From: Calothrix sp. FI2-JRJ7
GTDB lineage: Bacteria; Cyanobacteriota; Cyanobacteriia; Cyanobacteriales; Nostocaceae
Direction of reading: 5' to 3'
NCBI GenBank assembly: GCA_019359675.1
Contig: JAHHGX010000071.1
Location: 1 to 64,000, forward strand
Length of the DNA: 64,000 nt
Position 1 is the first letter of the stretch. Every line of letters starts with the position of its first letter. Below, piece after piece: positions 56,872-64,000 of this stretch. Both the position numbers and the translations under genes were made by a program. Under the pieces are notes generated by a model. That model was given only the letters and a program-made list of their open reading frames with translations. It made no database searches and had not been told where the DNA came from.

Positions 56872-56976
56872 ATGCTAATAAACGAATATAACTTTAACTA
56901 CAAAAAAGCTCGTCCAAACCATTTTGTTACTTATAAACCCTGTGAGTATAGGGTTTATAAGTCTAAATTAAAATTT
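56872..56976 (+). pseudogene. Partial duplicate of the BrnA-like antitoxin
   Basis: From 56881 about 45 bases nearly repeat 56639-56685: NEYNFNYKKARPNHF against PEYNFDYKKARPNRF. The homology stops there and no ribbon-helix-helix half follows, so it is a duplicated antitoxin fragment lying beyond the palindrome at 56826. Confidence 0.78.
56929..56962. terminator. Bidirectional hairpin between convergent genes
   Basis: ACTTATAAACCCT (56929-56941) pairs perfectly with AGGGTTTATAAGT (56950-56962) around 8 bases. It ends 14 bases before the stop of the convergent 56977 gene, so it can terminate either side. Confidence 0.65.
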
Positions 56977-57336
56977 TTAACTTTGATTGATAATTTGAGT
57001 GTACAAATAATTTTCTAATTCCGAGTCAACTTCCAAAGCAAAATGAAGCTCTCTATCCTTAATATGTGGAAAGTATGATTTTCCAAAGCGCTTGAGCAAA
57101 TTTCCACCGACCTGTGCTGCTCTATGAATTTCATGCTGCATGTATAAAGCTGTAACATAAGCAACTACTTTTGCTTGACTCTCTCTTTCCTTCCTGATAC
57201 AGGTACTAGAAGCTATCTTTACAGCTTCTTCCTGGGAGTGAAGATTCACGTTACCCATTTGAACTTGGATTGTATCTAAAATTTTTACTCCTGTATCATT
57301 TGCTTGCTGCCAAAACTGAGGGTGAATCCTGAGCAT
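56977..57336 (-). CDS. Hypothetical helical protein
   Basis: 119 residues, predicted mostly helical, beginning MLRIHPQFWQQANDTGVKIL. The middle (KIASSTCIRKERESQAKVVA, AALYMQHEIHRAAQ-like) and KRFGKSYFPHIKDRELHF look ordered. No family recognised. It is a single gene; the start lacks an obvious strong ribosome-binding site. It could be a piece of a longer gene or a genuine small protein. Confidence 0.5.
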   Translation of the reverse strand: MLRIHPQFWQQANDTGVKILDTIQVQMGNVNLHSQEEAVKIASSTCIRKERESQAKVVAYVTALYMQHEIHRAAQVGGNLLKRFGKSYFPHIKDRELHFALEVDSELENYLYTQIINQS

Positions 57337-57553
57337 TTATTGTTTACACGAATCTAAAGTATGCTGATTTACAATGTCATCAGAAATTTCCGAAACCGTA
57401 ACTTCACTGTATAATTTTCTGAAATTGATAATATTTTAAAAAAGCTGTAATTATTTTTATCAGTTTTTCTATAGTATGCACGAAAATTTTACTACTTACG
57501 GTAAAATAAACCCTGTTTCTTGGTTTTTCCTCAAATGGAATAAATAAAACTAA

Positions 57554-58336
57554 ATGGTACAAATATCTCTGATTGCTCAAGGACTGCCAATTATTAACTT
57601 ACAAGGGGTCGCTGTCTTGGACGGTGAGATAATTGTGGCGACTTTAGATGACCGTTTGCTACGTGTAAGTCAAAACGGAGATGTAACAACGCTTGCGAAT
57701 GTGTCTCGCTATGGGATACCGTTTGGGATAGTTGAGAAAAATGGAAATTATCTAGTTACCGTATCTGGAGAAGAAATTGGTGATAGGTTATTACGAGTTA
57801 CTAAAAGTGGATTTTTCTTTACTGCTGCTAATTTAGAATCTGTATGCGGTAGTTTTGGCGGACCTTTTGGAGTTGCTGCGGGTAATGATTTTGATGTTGT
57901 CGCAATTGCTACTGATATTTCTAGTTCTCAAGGTTGTTTAATTCGTGTACAGCGTGGTCGTGTTTCTATTTTTGCTGACACAGGTAGTTTTGGTGTTCCC
58001 TTTACAGTAATAGCAACTCAAGATGGTTTTATTGCTGGTTGCGAAACTGGTCAGTTATTGCGTGTTAGTTTGGATGGGAAAGTTACACCGTTTTTAAATT
58101 TGGCTGATGCAGGTTTTGGAATACCATTTAATTTAATTCAAGTCGGCGCCAATTTAATTATTACTTCTAATACTGGAAACCTTTTAGAAGTTGACTCTGA
58201 TGGAAAAGTTTCTGTTATTGCTGACCTTGGCGCCCTTGGTTTTGGTATACCATCTGGAGTTGCTGCTTGGAATGATGGTTATGTTGTGACTACTAATGCA
58301 GGTAACTTACTGCATGTTACAACAAATATTTATTAA
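57554..58336 (+). CDS. Beta-propeller-like protein with FGIPF repeats
   Basis: 260 residues made of about five to six repeats of 45-50 residues, each carrying a FG(I/V)P(F/S) motif: RYGIPFGIVEKNGNYLV, SFGGPFGVAAGND, SFGVPFTVIATQDGFIA, GFGIPFNLIQVGANLII, GFGIPSGVAAWNDGYVV, and between them DRLLRVSQNGDVTTLA-like LLRV blades. This suggests an SMP-30/NHL-like propeller. There is no signal peptide, so the protein is probably cytoplasmic. Function unknown; propellers of this type often bind ligands or hydrolyse lactones, but no catalytic metal site is evident. Confidence 0.7.
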   Translation: MVQISLIAQGLPIINLQGVAVLDGEIIVATLDDRLLRVSQNGDVTTLANVSRYGIPFGIVEKNGNYLVTVSGEEIGDRLLRVTKSGFFFTAANLESVCGSFGGPFGVAAGNDFDVVAIATDISSSQGCLIRVQRGRVSIFADTGSFGVPFTVIATQDGFIAGCETGQLLRVSLDGKVTPFLNLADAGFGIPFNLIQVGANLIITSNTGNLLEVDSDGKVSVIADLGALGFGIPSGVAAWNDGYVVTTNAGNLLHVTTNIY

Positions 58337-58383
58337 ATTTTATTTAAAATAAATTATCCGTTACATCCGTTGATCATCCGTTG

Positions 58384-58863
58384 CTAATTCACATCTCCTA
58401 GGTAAACTTTGTTATATATTTGATTGATTAATAAATGTTTTAGCGCACTGGGATATATACGGTATTTATGTAGCTCTGCAATGGGCAACCACTCGACTTT
58501 TTCTTGCCCATCATCGGGTAGTGTCCCATTTCCCAGAATATAATTCTCAGGGATGCTACAGGCAAATATAAAATCTATAGAGTGAACAAGCTTACACCAT
58601 TCAACATCGGTACAGTCTTCTAAGTGGTTTTTACCGATAAACTCGCGCACAAATACCAAGTTGTGAATTTTTACTAAGGCGCCTATTTCTTCTAAACATT
58701 CGCGCTGTAATGCTTGTTCTAAAGTCTCACCGTGCTTTTGTCCTCCACCTGGTAACAAATACCACATACCTTTTACATCACGTTTGGTAATAACCAGTAG
58801 ATGGTTGTCACGGATGATGAGTGCTTTAGCAGCGTTTCTTATTGGTCTGGAATGGTCTGGCAT
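58384..58863 (-). CDS. Nudix hydrolase
   Basis: 159 residues. The Nudix box is complete: GGGQKHGETLEQALQRECLE then EIGA, matching G-x5-E-x7-R-E-U-x-E-E-x-G with Glu residues binding the metal. It starts RNAAKALIIRDNHLLVITKR and ends with SALKHLLINQIYNKVYLGD. Family members cleave nucleoside diphosphates linked to another moiety (dNTPs, ADP-ribose, NADH, ApnA); the exact substrate is not set by sequence. Single gene between two hypothetical proteins. Confidence 0.9.
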   Translation of the reverse strand: MPDHSRPIRNAAKALIIRDNHLLVITKRDVKGMWYLLPGGGQKHGETLEQALQRECLEEIGALVKIHNLVFVREFIGKNHLEDCTDVEWCKLVHSIDFIFACSIPENYILGNGTLPDDGQEKVEWLPIAELHKYRIYPSALKHLLINQIYNKVYLGDVN

Positions 58864-59017
58864 TTTTTATACCACTCGAATGGAACCGTGTTTTATGGTC
58901 AGATTAATAAGATACACGTAATTTTAGAATTTTTATAGTTAATCTGGCTCTAGTTAGATGAATTTATAGATAAGATAGAGTTTAATTTACTGCTGTTGTT
59001 TTTTGAGATATTAATTT

Positions 59018-60343
59018 GTGGATGCAATATTAGAGCGCACTCACCAACTCAAGCAAGATTTAATCGATTTTGTTATGGATGCTGAAGGTACACTAGCGCA
59101 AGCTTTGGAAAGCTATGCAGCAATTCAAGCACGTCGCGGTTCTGGTGATACTGTTCAACGCGATATGATTATCGATGGCTTTATTACCGAGGGTAAAGTT
59201 GGCGATAAGGCGCCGCTCGATATATTTTTGCAAGATAATAAATTACCACAACCCGATATTGACTTACTTCAAAACTGGCGCCGTAGTTTCATTGGTTTAT
59301 TTACAGTATCTGAAGTACTACCTGATGGGTTTGAGTTGACGAACTGGCTAACAGAGAAGCGCTATATTGTAAAGCCAGATAATCAGCGGATGTTACAAGA
59401 CTTATCAAGATGTACAGTTGGAGAAATTTTATTGAGTCGCATATCCCCTGTTACAGACACTTACTGGAGTTTTTCCGGACCTTGTTCTGTAATGGGTAAA
59501 TTAGGTAGACCAAAGTTAGCTGTAGCTATTGGTAACTTTAAAGATAATCATCGTAATCATCTATATAGTGATGCACCCGACTTACTCGAAGAAGCTTGGC
59601 TATCTGTAGAAAAGTATCATCAACAGTTTGTTGACTTTTTTGGTAGTGATGAAGTCACAATGCCGGGATACCAACTTAGTAAAAAAATGACCGAGTTTCA
59701 AGAAATTCTGACGCAGAACCAATTAGAACAAGCAGGTGTTGATACTTCCAAGTCACTTACAGAAATGGCAGAATCTGCGGGTGTAGATGAAGACGAAATT
59801 AAAGCTGCTGCAACAGAATTAGGCGCCGACTCCAGTGTAGTATCACAATTATTCGATGCTAAAAACACTACAGGTAAAATGGTGGCGCCAAAAGTTGAAT
59901 TACCACCAGACCTCAAAAAAGCAGAACAACTAACAGCAATATCACATCCACGTTGGGGACAAATGCTTCTTCCAACTTACGCCAAGATGAAGTCTATATT
60001 AACAGCAGACGATTGGCAAAGCATCGAAGGCGCCGAGAAACTAGTACGCTTTTATCTCGAAGACAAAACTATCAACGCTTTTATTTGGCGCCGTTTAGCA
60101 AAAGAATATCCAGCACAACTAGAAAAAATTCTACAAACAATATTAGGGCGCCCTGACTTCAACCTGCAAAACGACCTCGACACACTATTAGAAAGCAACC
60201 ACAAACTCCTAGAACCCGAACTCCCAGAAATTGCCAGTGTACCCCTACATTTACACAACCTCTTCCAAGAAGCAGTAACAGAAGTCAGCAAATCAAAATC
60301 CAAAGCTAAAAAGCCAGCAGCAAAAAAAGGCTTCTCTTCCTAA
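59018..60343 (+). CDS. Conserved hypothetical protein with basic C-terminal tail
   Basis: 441 residues starting at GTG. Three parts: an alpha-helical N-terminal half with DLIDFVMDAEGTLAQALESY and RRGSGDTVQRDMIIDGF; a central region with the motifs LTEKRYIVKPDNQRMLQDLS and WSFSGPCSVMGKLGRPKLAV; and helical QLSKKMTEFQEILTQNQLEQ plus a Lys/Ala-rich end SKSKSKAKKPAAKKGFSS. The tail resembles nucleic-acid or membrane binding lysine tails. I do not recognise the family; the intact length and codon pattern argue for a real gene. No enzyme motif seen. Confidence 0.7.
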   Translation: MDAILERTHQLKQDLIDFVMDAEGTLAQALESYAAIQARRGSGDTVQRDMIIDGFITEGKVGDKAPLDIFLQDNKLPQPDIDLLQNWRRSFIGLFTVSEVLPDGFELTNWLTEKRYIVKPDNQRMLQDLSRCTVGEILLSRISPVTDTYWSFSGPCSVMGKLGRPKLAVAIGNFKDNHRNHLYSDAPDLLEEAWLSVEKYHQQFVDFFGSDEVTMPGYQLSKKMTEFQEILTQNQLEQAGVDTSKSLTEMAESAGVDEDEIKAAATELGADSSVVSQLFDAKNTTGKMVAPKVELPPDLKKAEQLTAISHPRWGQMLLPTYAKMKSILTADDWQSIEGAEKLVRFYLEDKTINAFIWRRLAKEYPAQLEKILQTILGRPDFNLQNDLDTLLESNHKLLEPELPEIASVPLHLHNLFQEAVTEVSKSKSKAKKPAAKKGFSS

Positions 60344-60369
60344 CCAATTGTGTCACAGCAGAGGTTGTA

Positions 60370-60391
60370 GCACAGGCATCCCTGCCTGTGC
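60370..60391. repeat. GGCATCCC hairpin repeat
   Basis: GCACAGGCA-TCCC-TGCCTGTGC, a perfect 9-base stem beginning 27 bases after the 59018 gene. It is a short member of the CTTGTGGAACAGGCATCCCT repeat family and may act as that gene's transcript end. Confidence 0.7.
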
Positions 60392-60523
60392 AGACACTTG
60401 TATAAAATCTATCTACCGCTAGATGTAATCTTATAAACAACTCAGATATAAATTATCCGAAAACGTCTGTGTATAAATTGAAGCTCAATTTATTAAATAG
60501 ATATCAATTAACCAGGTGTACAT

Positions 60524-61132
60524 ATGGCTTTAAACCGAATAGTTTTTATTACAAACACCACCATCAAGCAAGAACCAATCCAGTCAAATCAATTACCAAG
60601 TAACAGACTCCAAAACATCCCTGCTGGTACTACATTCGTAATACAATCTTACAGTTTGCCTCCTGGCAACAACGACCACTACAAAATTACACTGCAAAAC
60701 ATTCAATTCAAAGGTTTTAGTAACTGGTTCGCATTCGCAGACCACGTACAAATCATTCAAGAACCAATTGTAGCTGCCACCACTGTAGAAGCTGTAGTTA
60801 ACAGACAAACCGAGAAAAACGTCGCTAGAATTGCAGTAGACCGAAACACACTCGGAACTCAGCAAGGTTTTCTCAAGCTAGTTTTCAACGTTGACACATT
60901 TATTAAACGTCAACCAATAGACTCGAATGTATTGAACGACCAATCTAAACAGTTAATACCTGCTGGTACAGAATTAGTTCTTGCTACCAGTTTACCTGAC
61001 AACACTAATACAGTTAGACTACCAATTCAAGACAGCCACGTCAAATTTACACTTGATGATATTGAAATTAAAGGGTTTTCACAAGATTGGTACGCATTTA
61101 TTAAACATGTAGGTATTCAACGAGTAGGATAG
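60524..61132 (+). CDS. Hypothetical protein with an internal duplication
   Basis: 202 residues formed by two related units, about 5-78 and 118-200. The first runs VFITNTTIKQEPIQSNQLPS to KGFSNWFAFADHVQI; the second runs KLVFNVDTFIKRQPIDSNVL to KGFSQDWYAFIKHVGI. Each has a P-AGT (IPAGT) turn and a closing W-x-A-F-x-H-V strand, suggesting two small beta-rich (SH3-like) domains. No signal peptide and no catalytic motif. The family is not recognised; two binding modules in tandem suggest a scaffold or ligand-binding role. Confidence 0.65.
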   Translation: MALNRIVFITNTTIKQEPIQSNQLPSNRLQNIPAGTTFVIQSYSLPPGNNDHYKITLQNIQFKGFSNWFAFADHVQIIQEPIVAATTVEAVVNRQTEKNVARIAVDRNTLGTQQGFLKLVFNVDTFIKRQPIDSNVLNDQSKQLIPAGTELVLATSLPDNTNTVRLPIQDSHVKFTLDDIEIKGFSQDWYAFIKHVGIQRVG

Positions 61133-61150
61133 GTATTTATACATTTGTAA

Positions 61151-61167
61151 GGTGGGCAATGCCCACC
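61151..61167 (+). terminator. Hairpin after the 60524 gene
   Basis: GGTGGGC-AAT-GCCCACC, a perfect 7-base stem about 20 bases past the stop. The typical T run is lacking. Confidence 0.5.
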
Positions 61168-61447
61168 ATACCATACAGTTTATACATCGTCGCTTTTCCA
61201 AATTTGTCTATCAAGAACTGTGTAGTAAAAACAGTGATTGTTCTTAACTTTAGTAGAGTTGTTAAGGATTAATCTAAGTAGAATCTATGAATATAAATGT
61301 GATTTAAATATAAAAAACACTAATTACACTAAAGCTTTATTAACAAATGTCTCAAAACCTCTTGTGGGGTGGGCATCCTTACCCGTCCTAAAATCTAATA
61401 TTATGACGGGCACGAATGCCCGTTCCACAAGATAAGCATCCACAAGA
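61168..61447. other. Intergenic region with two dispersed repeats
   Basis: About 280 bases. CTTGTGGGGTGGGCATCCTT at 61359 and an opposing GACGGGCACGAATGCCCGTT copy at about 61406 belong to the same family as 39740 and 46478. A 65-codon frame here reads A/T-rich sequence and repeats and is not called. Confidence 0.55.
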
Positions 61448-62851
61448 TTATTGATTTATTGGATTGGGTTGGATGCTGGGAATTGGTGGTTTTGTACCAT
61501 CGAGGGTTTGAATGGTTAGAACTTGGGGTGGTGTTGCGTCGGGTGGATAGAGAAAGTTTACTTCTACTAGGCGCCTTTGTCCTGGTCTTATTGGTAGTGC
61601 TACTAATGACTCACCTGGTTGTCCGCGTTTTTGTACTAAATGTACATAGCTTGTTTGGGCTTTTCCTAGGTCGTCACGGTATGTTACTCTCACTGTCCCT
61701 CTAAAAAATGTGGGACGTGCGGGTGTGGCAAAGAAGCGTAGTCCTTTTTTGCTAAGTTGGTCTTCTTTTAGTGGTGTTTGAATTGATAGACTGACCGTTT
61801 GGACGTTTTTACTGTTGTTATATAACGGTAATCTTAAGTTATATTGCACGCCATAGTTACCATGAGCAACATATGCCGTATCTGGATAGCGAACTAGCAT
61901 GGGTGCGCTTTGAATTTGATTTGTTCCTAGGGTGCCACCATGAAGTGTGCTTATGCCGTAGGAGATTGCTTGTCCTGGTTGAGGAATTGTTAAGAATCTT
62001 GTTTTAGGAGTGTCGGTAAGTAGCGCACGCCAATATGAACCTCTTGCTACTCCTGCAACTCGTCCATATTTTCTAGAACCTGGTTGAGCAAGAGGGGTAG
62101 GTGCAATATCTCTGGGTGTGGAGAGTGTACCGTTATCTAATATATTACGCCATTCTTGAATTGTCGGCGCCCGTTCGGTTCCATCAGTATTTGTACGTGC
62201 GGGAGTTGCTAAAGAAGCTATATATAATGTGCCGTTACTCCGCAACCTTGCATAAGTAGAACGTCCATTTAAAGGAGGGGTTAGTCCTTGCACAGGTATT
62301 GGTTCATTCTGCAACATTTGATACTCGCCTGGAGCAATGACAATTTGTTTAGGAAAATTATTTTGTCTTAGTCCTCGTAAAACATCGCTCATTACTCGAC
62401 TACCTGGACCCGCATAAACATTATTTTCTGTGTTTAAAGCAAAGGATGGTAACTCTATAAATGGTGCATCTGGTTGACTTAGATAACTTGCTCCTTGAAG
62501 AACACTGACTGTTACAGGTTTTTTGCCGGGATTATATAAGATGATGCCAACGTAAAGTGAGCGCAAATTATCAGGTGTCGGCGCCCCAAAAACGTGGTGG
62601 GCAAAAACATCGAACCTCCCGTTGAAAGGAAAGTTTAAATGCGCTTCGGGATTTTTTTTGCCTGCACTTGGAAAAGTTGACAGCAGAATTCCTTCATTGA
62701 CTACTTTCTCTGGACTATTGCTGTTAAATACAGGCACACTATCCAACCTACCAGGAAGGGGTCTTATTTCTTGGGGAATGACAATTTCTTCGGGGGGAGG
62801 TGGGGTAGGAGTTGTCTGAGCAATAGGAGAGATTAGTAAGATTGGCAACAT
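61448..62851 (-). CDS. DUF3370-family protein
   Basis: 467 residues. N-terminal hydrophobic MLPILLISPIAQ and a proline run precede the DUF3370 core: EIVIPQEIRPLPGRLDSVPV, FNSNSPEKVVNEGILLSTFP, HLNFPFNGRFDVFAHHVF, SLYVGIILYNPGKKPVTVSV, QNNFPKQIVIAPGEYQML, and YWRALLTDTPKTRFLTIPQP. DUF3370 proteins are cyanobacterial and secreted or envelope-associated, probably beta-rich, with unknown function. The short signal region suggests export. It stands alone between two repeat-containing gaps. Confidence 0.9.
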   Translation of the reverse strand: MLPILLISPIAQTTPTPPPPEEIVIPQEIRPLPGRLDSVPVFNSNSPEKVVNEGILLSTFPSAGKKNPEAHLNFPFNGRFDVFAHHVFGAPTPDNLRSLYVGIILYNPGKKPVTVSVLQGASYLSQPDAPFIELPSFALNTENNVYAGPGSRVMSDVLRGLRQNNFPKQIVIAPGEYQMLQNEPIPVQGLTPPLNGRSTYARLRSNGTLYIASLATPARTNTDGTERAPTIQEWRNILDNGTLSTPRDIAPTPLAQPGSRKYGRVAGVARGSYWRALLTDTPKTRFLTIPQPGQAISYGISTLHGGTLGTNQIQSAPMLVRYPDTAYVAHGNYGVQYNLRLPLYNNSKNVQTVSLSIQTPLKEDQLSKKGLRFFATPARPTFFRGTVRVTYRDDLGKAQTSYVHLVQKRGQPGESLVALPIRPGQRRLVEVNFLYPPDATPPQVLTIQTLDGTKPPIPSIQPNPINQ

Positions 62852-62883
62852 ATACTTACATATTTTTCTTTTTCAAGACGCTG

Positions 62884-63456
62884 TTATCTTTCGGAAAGTG
62901 CCAGTCTGTCTATAACTAATAAGAAGTCGTCTACAACAACCCGTATATTACTCTCTGTCAAAACTGGTACGTGTATAAATATGCAAGAGCTTTTTGTCGA
63001 ACTTGAGTGCAGGTAATCTAAAACCGAATAATAAAGTCCTTCGCATACAAACTTACCGCAGTCGTGACTAATCTCTGTCGCTTGGCATGGCGCCACCAAT
63101 TCTTCCAAATTGACTGAGGTATGTAGTCTACTTTCTTGATAATCTTCTGGTAACATGCTCATACTACAATTAGTGAAAGCGGGTGTACTACGAGCATTTG
63201 ATTCCACGCTTAAGCAGCTACGACTTTCTGCCATGCCACAGCAAATTATATAGTCAGGTTGGGTTTCGCGGATTTTGGCTATTACTTGGTCAACTGCTCC
63301 TTTAACATCTACAGGTAGTTTTCGTACTAGCGTTAAAGCATGGGGTAGGGCGCCAAGTCTAGTTACTTCCTCTAACAAATCATCTGAGGAATTTGATTTG
63401 TGATGTGGAAGCCAAATGTCAAAAGAAGTTAATAATAATCTTTTCATCGTAAACAA
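62884..63456 (-). CDS. Pyroglutamyl-peptidase I-like protein (peptidase C15)
   Basis: 190 residues of the C15 fold: LLLTSFDIWLPHHKSNSSDD (start pocket), TQPDYIICCGMAESRSCLSV (region of the catalytic Glu), HDCGKFVCEGLYYSVLDYL with the nucleophile Cys, and SCIFIHVPVL with the catalytic His. In bacteria Pcp removes N-terminal pyroglutamate from peptides. The first motif is less strict than in E. coli-type Pcp (GFxPFGG replaced by SFDIWLP), so specificity may differ. ATG at 63447 is an alternative start. It is divergent from hisH, with no shared function visible. Confidence 0.83.
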   Translation of the reverse strand: MFTMKRLLLTSFDIWLPHHKSNSSDDLLEEVTRLGALPHALTLVRKLPVDVKGAVDQVIAKIRETQPDYIICCGMAESRSCLSVESNARSTPAFTNCSMSMLPEDYQESRLHTSVNLEELVAPCQATEISHDCGKFVCEGLYYSVLDYLHSSSTKSSCIFIHVPVLTESNIRVVVDDFLLVIDRLALSER

Positions 63457-63511
63457 TATTAATTACAATATAAAAAGACTTCATAATAATCCTTTTATCG
63501 GGAGCAGGTCA

Positions 63512-64000
63512 ATGGCAGTGATTGCAGTCGTAGATTACGACATGGGAAATTTACACTCAGTCTGCAAAGGACTGGAAAAAGCTGGTGCAACTCCTAAAAT
63601 TACAGCGACTCCCAAAGTTATCGAACAAGCGGATGCAGTTGTTTTACCTGGTGTTGGCGCCTTCGACCCCGCCGTTCAACACATAAGAGCGCGCGGTTTA
63701 GAAGCACCCATAAGAGCAGCGATAGCTTCAGGTAAACCTTTCCTTGGCATCTGCCTGGGACTGCAAATTCTTTTTGAATCTTCTGAGGAAGGAACTCAAC
63801 CAGGACTCGGAATTGTTAAAGGAAAAGTTAAAAGGTTTCGACCTGAAGCTGACATTACAATTCCTCATATGGGTTGGAACCAACTCCAAATTGCTCAACC
63901 AAAAAGTGTAATGTGGGAACATTTACCCCCACAACCTTGGGTTTATTTTGTTCACTCATATTATGTAGACCCAACTGACCCAAGTATACGCGCGGCAACT
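63512..64000 (+). CDS. hisH: Imidazole glycerol phosphate synthase subunit HisH, partial
   Basis: Glutaminase subunit of IGP synthase in histidine synthesis; supplies ammonia to HisF. The window holds the first 163 residues and the frame is open at the edge (family length about 210). Seen: MAVIAVVDYDMGNLHSVCKG, PGVGAFDPAVQ, the class I amidotransferase elbow GKPFLGICLGLQILFE with nucleophile Cys, VKRFRPEADITIPHMGWNQL and YFVHSYYVDP. The catalytic His-Glu pair should follow outside the window. A GGGAG site precedes the ATG. Confidence 0.95.
   Translation, partial: MAVIAVVDYDMGNLHSVCKGLEKAGATPKITATPKVIEQADAVVLPGVGAFDPAVQHIRARGLEAPIRAAIASGKPFLGICLGLQILFESSEEGTQPGLGIVKGKVKRFRPEADITIPHMGWNQLQIAQPKSVMWEHLPPQPWVYFVHSYYVDPTDPSIRAAT

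Overview
The window is cyanobacterial chromosomal DNA, AT-rich at roughly 40% G+C by eye. The main evidence is a complete psbA (photosystem II D1), a DUF928/CHAT/CHASE2 gene set, a CAAD-domain protein, a DUF3370 protein, a PEP-CTERM protein and RecR/ArgS/HisH proteins of cyanobacterial type. The repeat-rich intergenic DNA and large surface and signalling proteins suggest a filamentous, probably nostocalean, cyanobacterium; this is inference. The usual cyanobacterial palindrome GCGATCGC was not noticed, while GGCGCC occurs about 95 times by eye, where about 4 would be expected by chance.

Layout. 0-7 kb: PIN toxin-antitoxin pair, HIT protein, psbA with promoter and terminator, a YgiT/DUF4258 pair, a broken receiver domain, recR, and a MarR regulator whose operator-like palindrome also precedes a DUF2269 membrane protein. 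7-21.5 kb: a signalling/conflict-type island with two HTH-AAA-like ATPases (one carrying a degenerate GGDEF domain), a secreted TPR-CHAT protein, a DUF928 protein, an AAA-like/14-blade WD40 protein and a convergent AAA-like/CHASE2 protein, plus a decayed WD40 tail. 22.6-32.3 kb: two giant surface proteins, an RTX/beta-helix protein with 534-bp tandem repeats and a TpsA-like filamentous haemagglutinin, with a truncated LysR gene between them and a TpsA fragment after. 32.5-36.9 kb: a nitric oxide synthase with a novel-looking N-terminal region, globin-like domains, oxygenase and reductase in one chain. 37-43 kb: HAD phosphatase, GT39-type membrane glycosyltransferase, a GH5 protein that has lost its catalytic glutamates, a second PIN pair and a dead Phd/ParE-like pair. 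43-46.5 kb: a stress-type group (PRC-barrel/DUF2382, two lipoproteins, CAAD). 46.5-53.6 kb: MIP channel, two EEP-family proteins, a collapsed C39/ABC exporter, PEP-CTERM protein, nadC, NTF2-like protein. 54.4-64 kb: argS, BrnT/BrnA pair, several conserved hypotheticals, Nudix, DUF3370, pyroglutamyl-peptidase-like protein and the start of hisH.

Functionally, housekeeping genes (psbA, recR, argS, nadC, hisH) are scattered as single units among accessory DNA. The accessory part is dominated by signal-sensing ATPases, secreted adhesin-like proteins, toxin-antitoxin pairs and short palindromic repeats. Several repeats sit inside or at the broken ends of genes, so repeat spread and gene decay appear linked here. 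The most notable gene is the nitric oxide synthase; the most notable regional systems are the AAA-like/CHAT/CHASE2 island and the MarR two-operator circuit.
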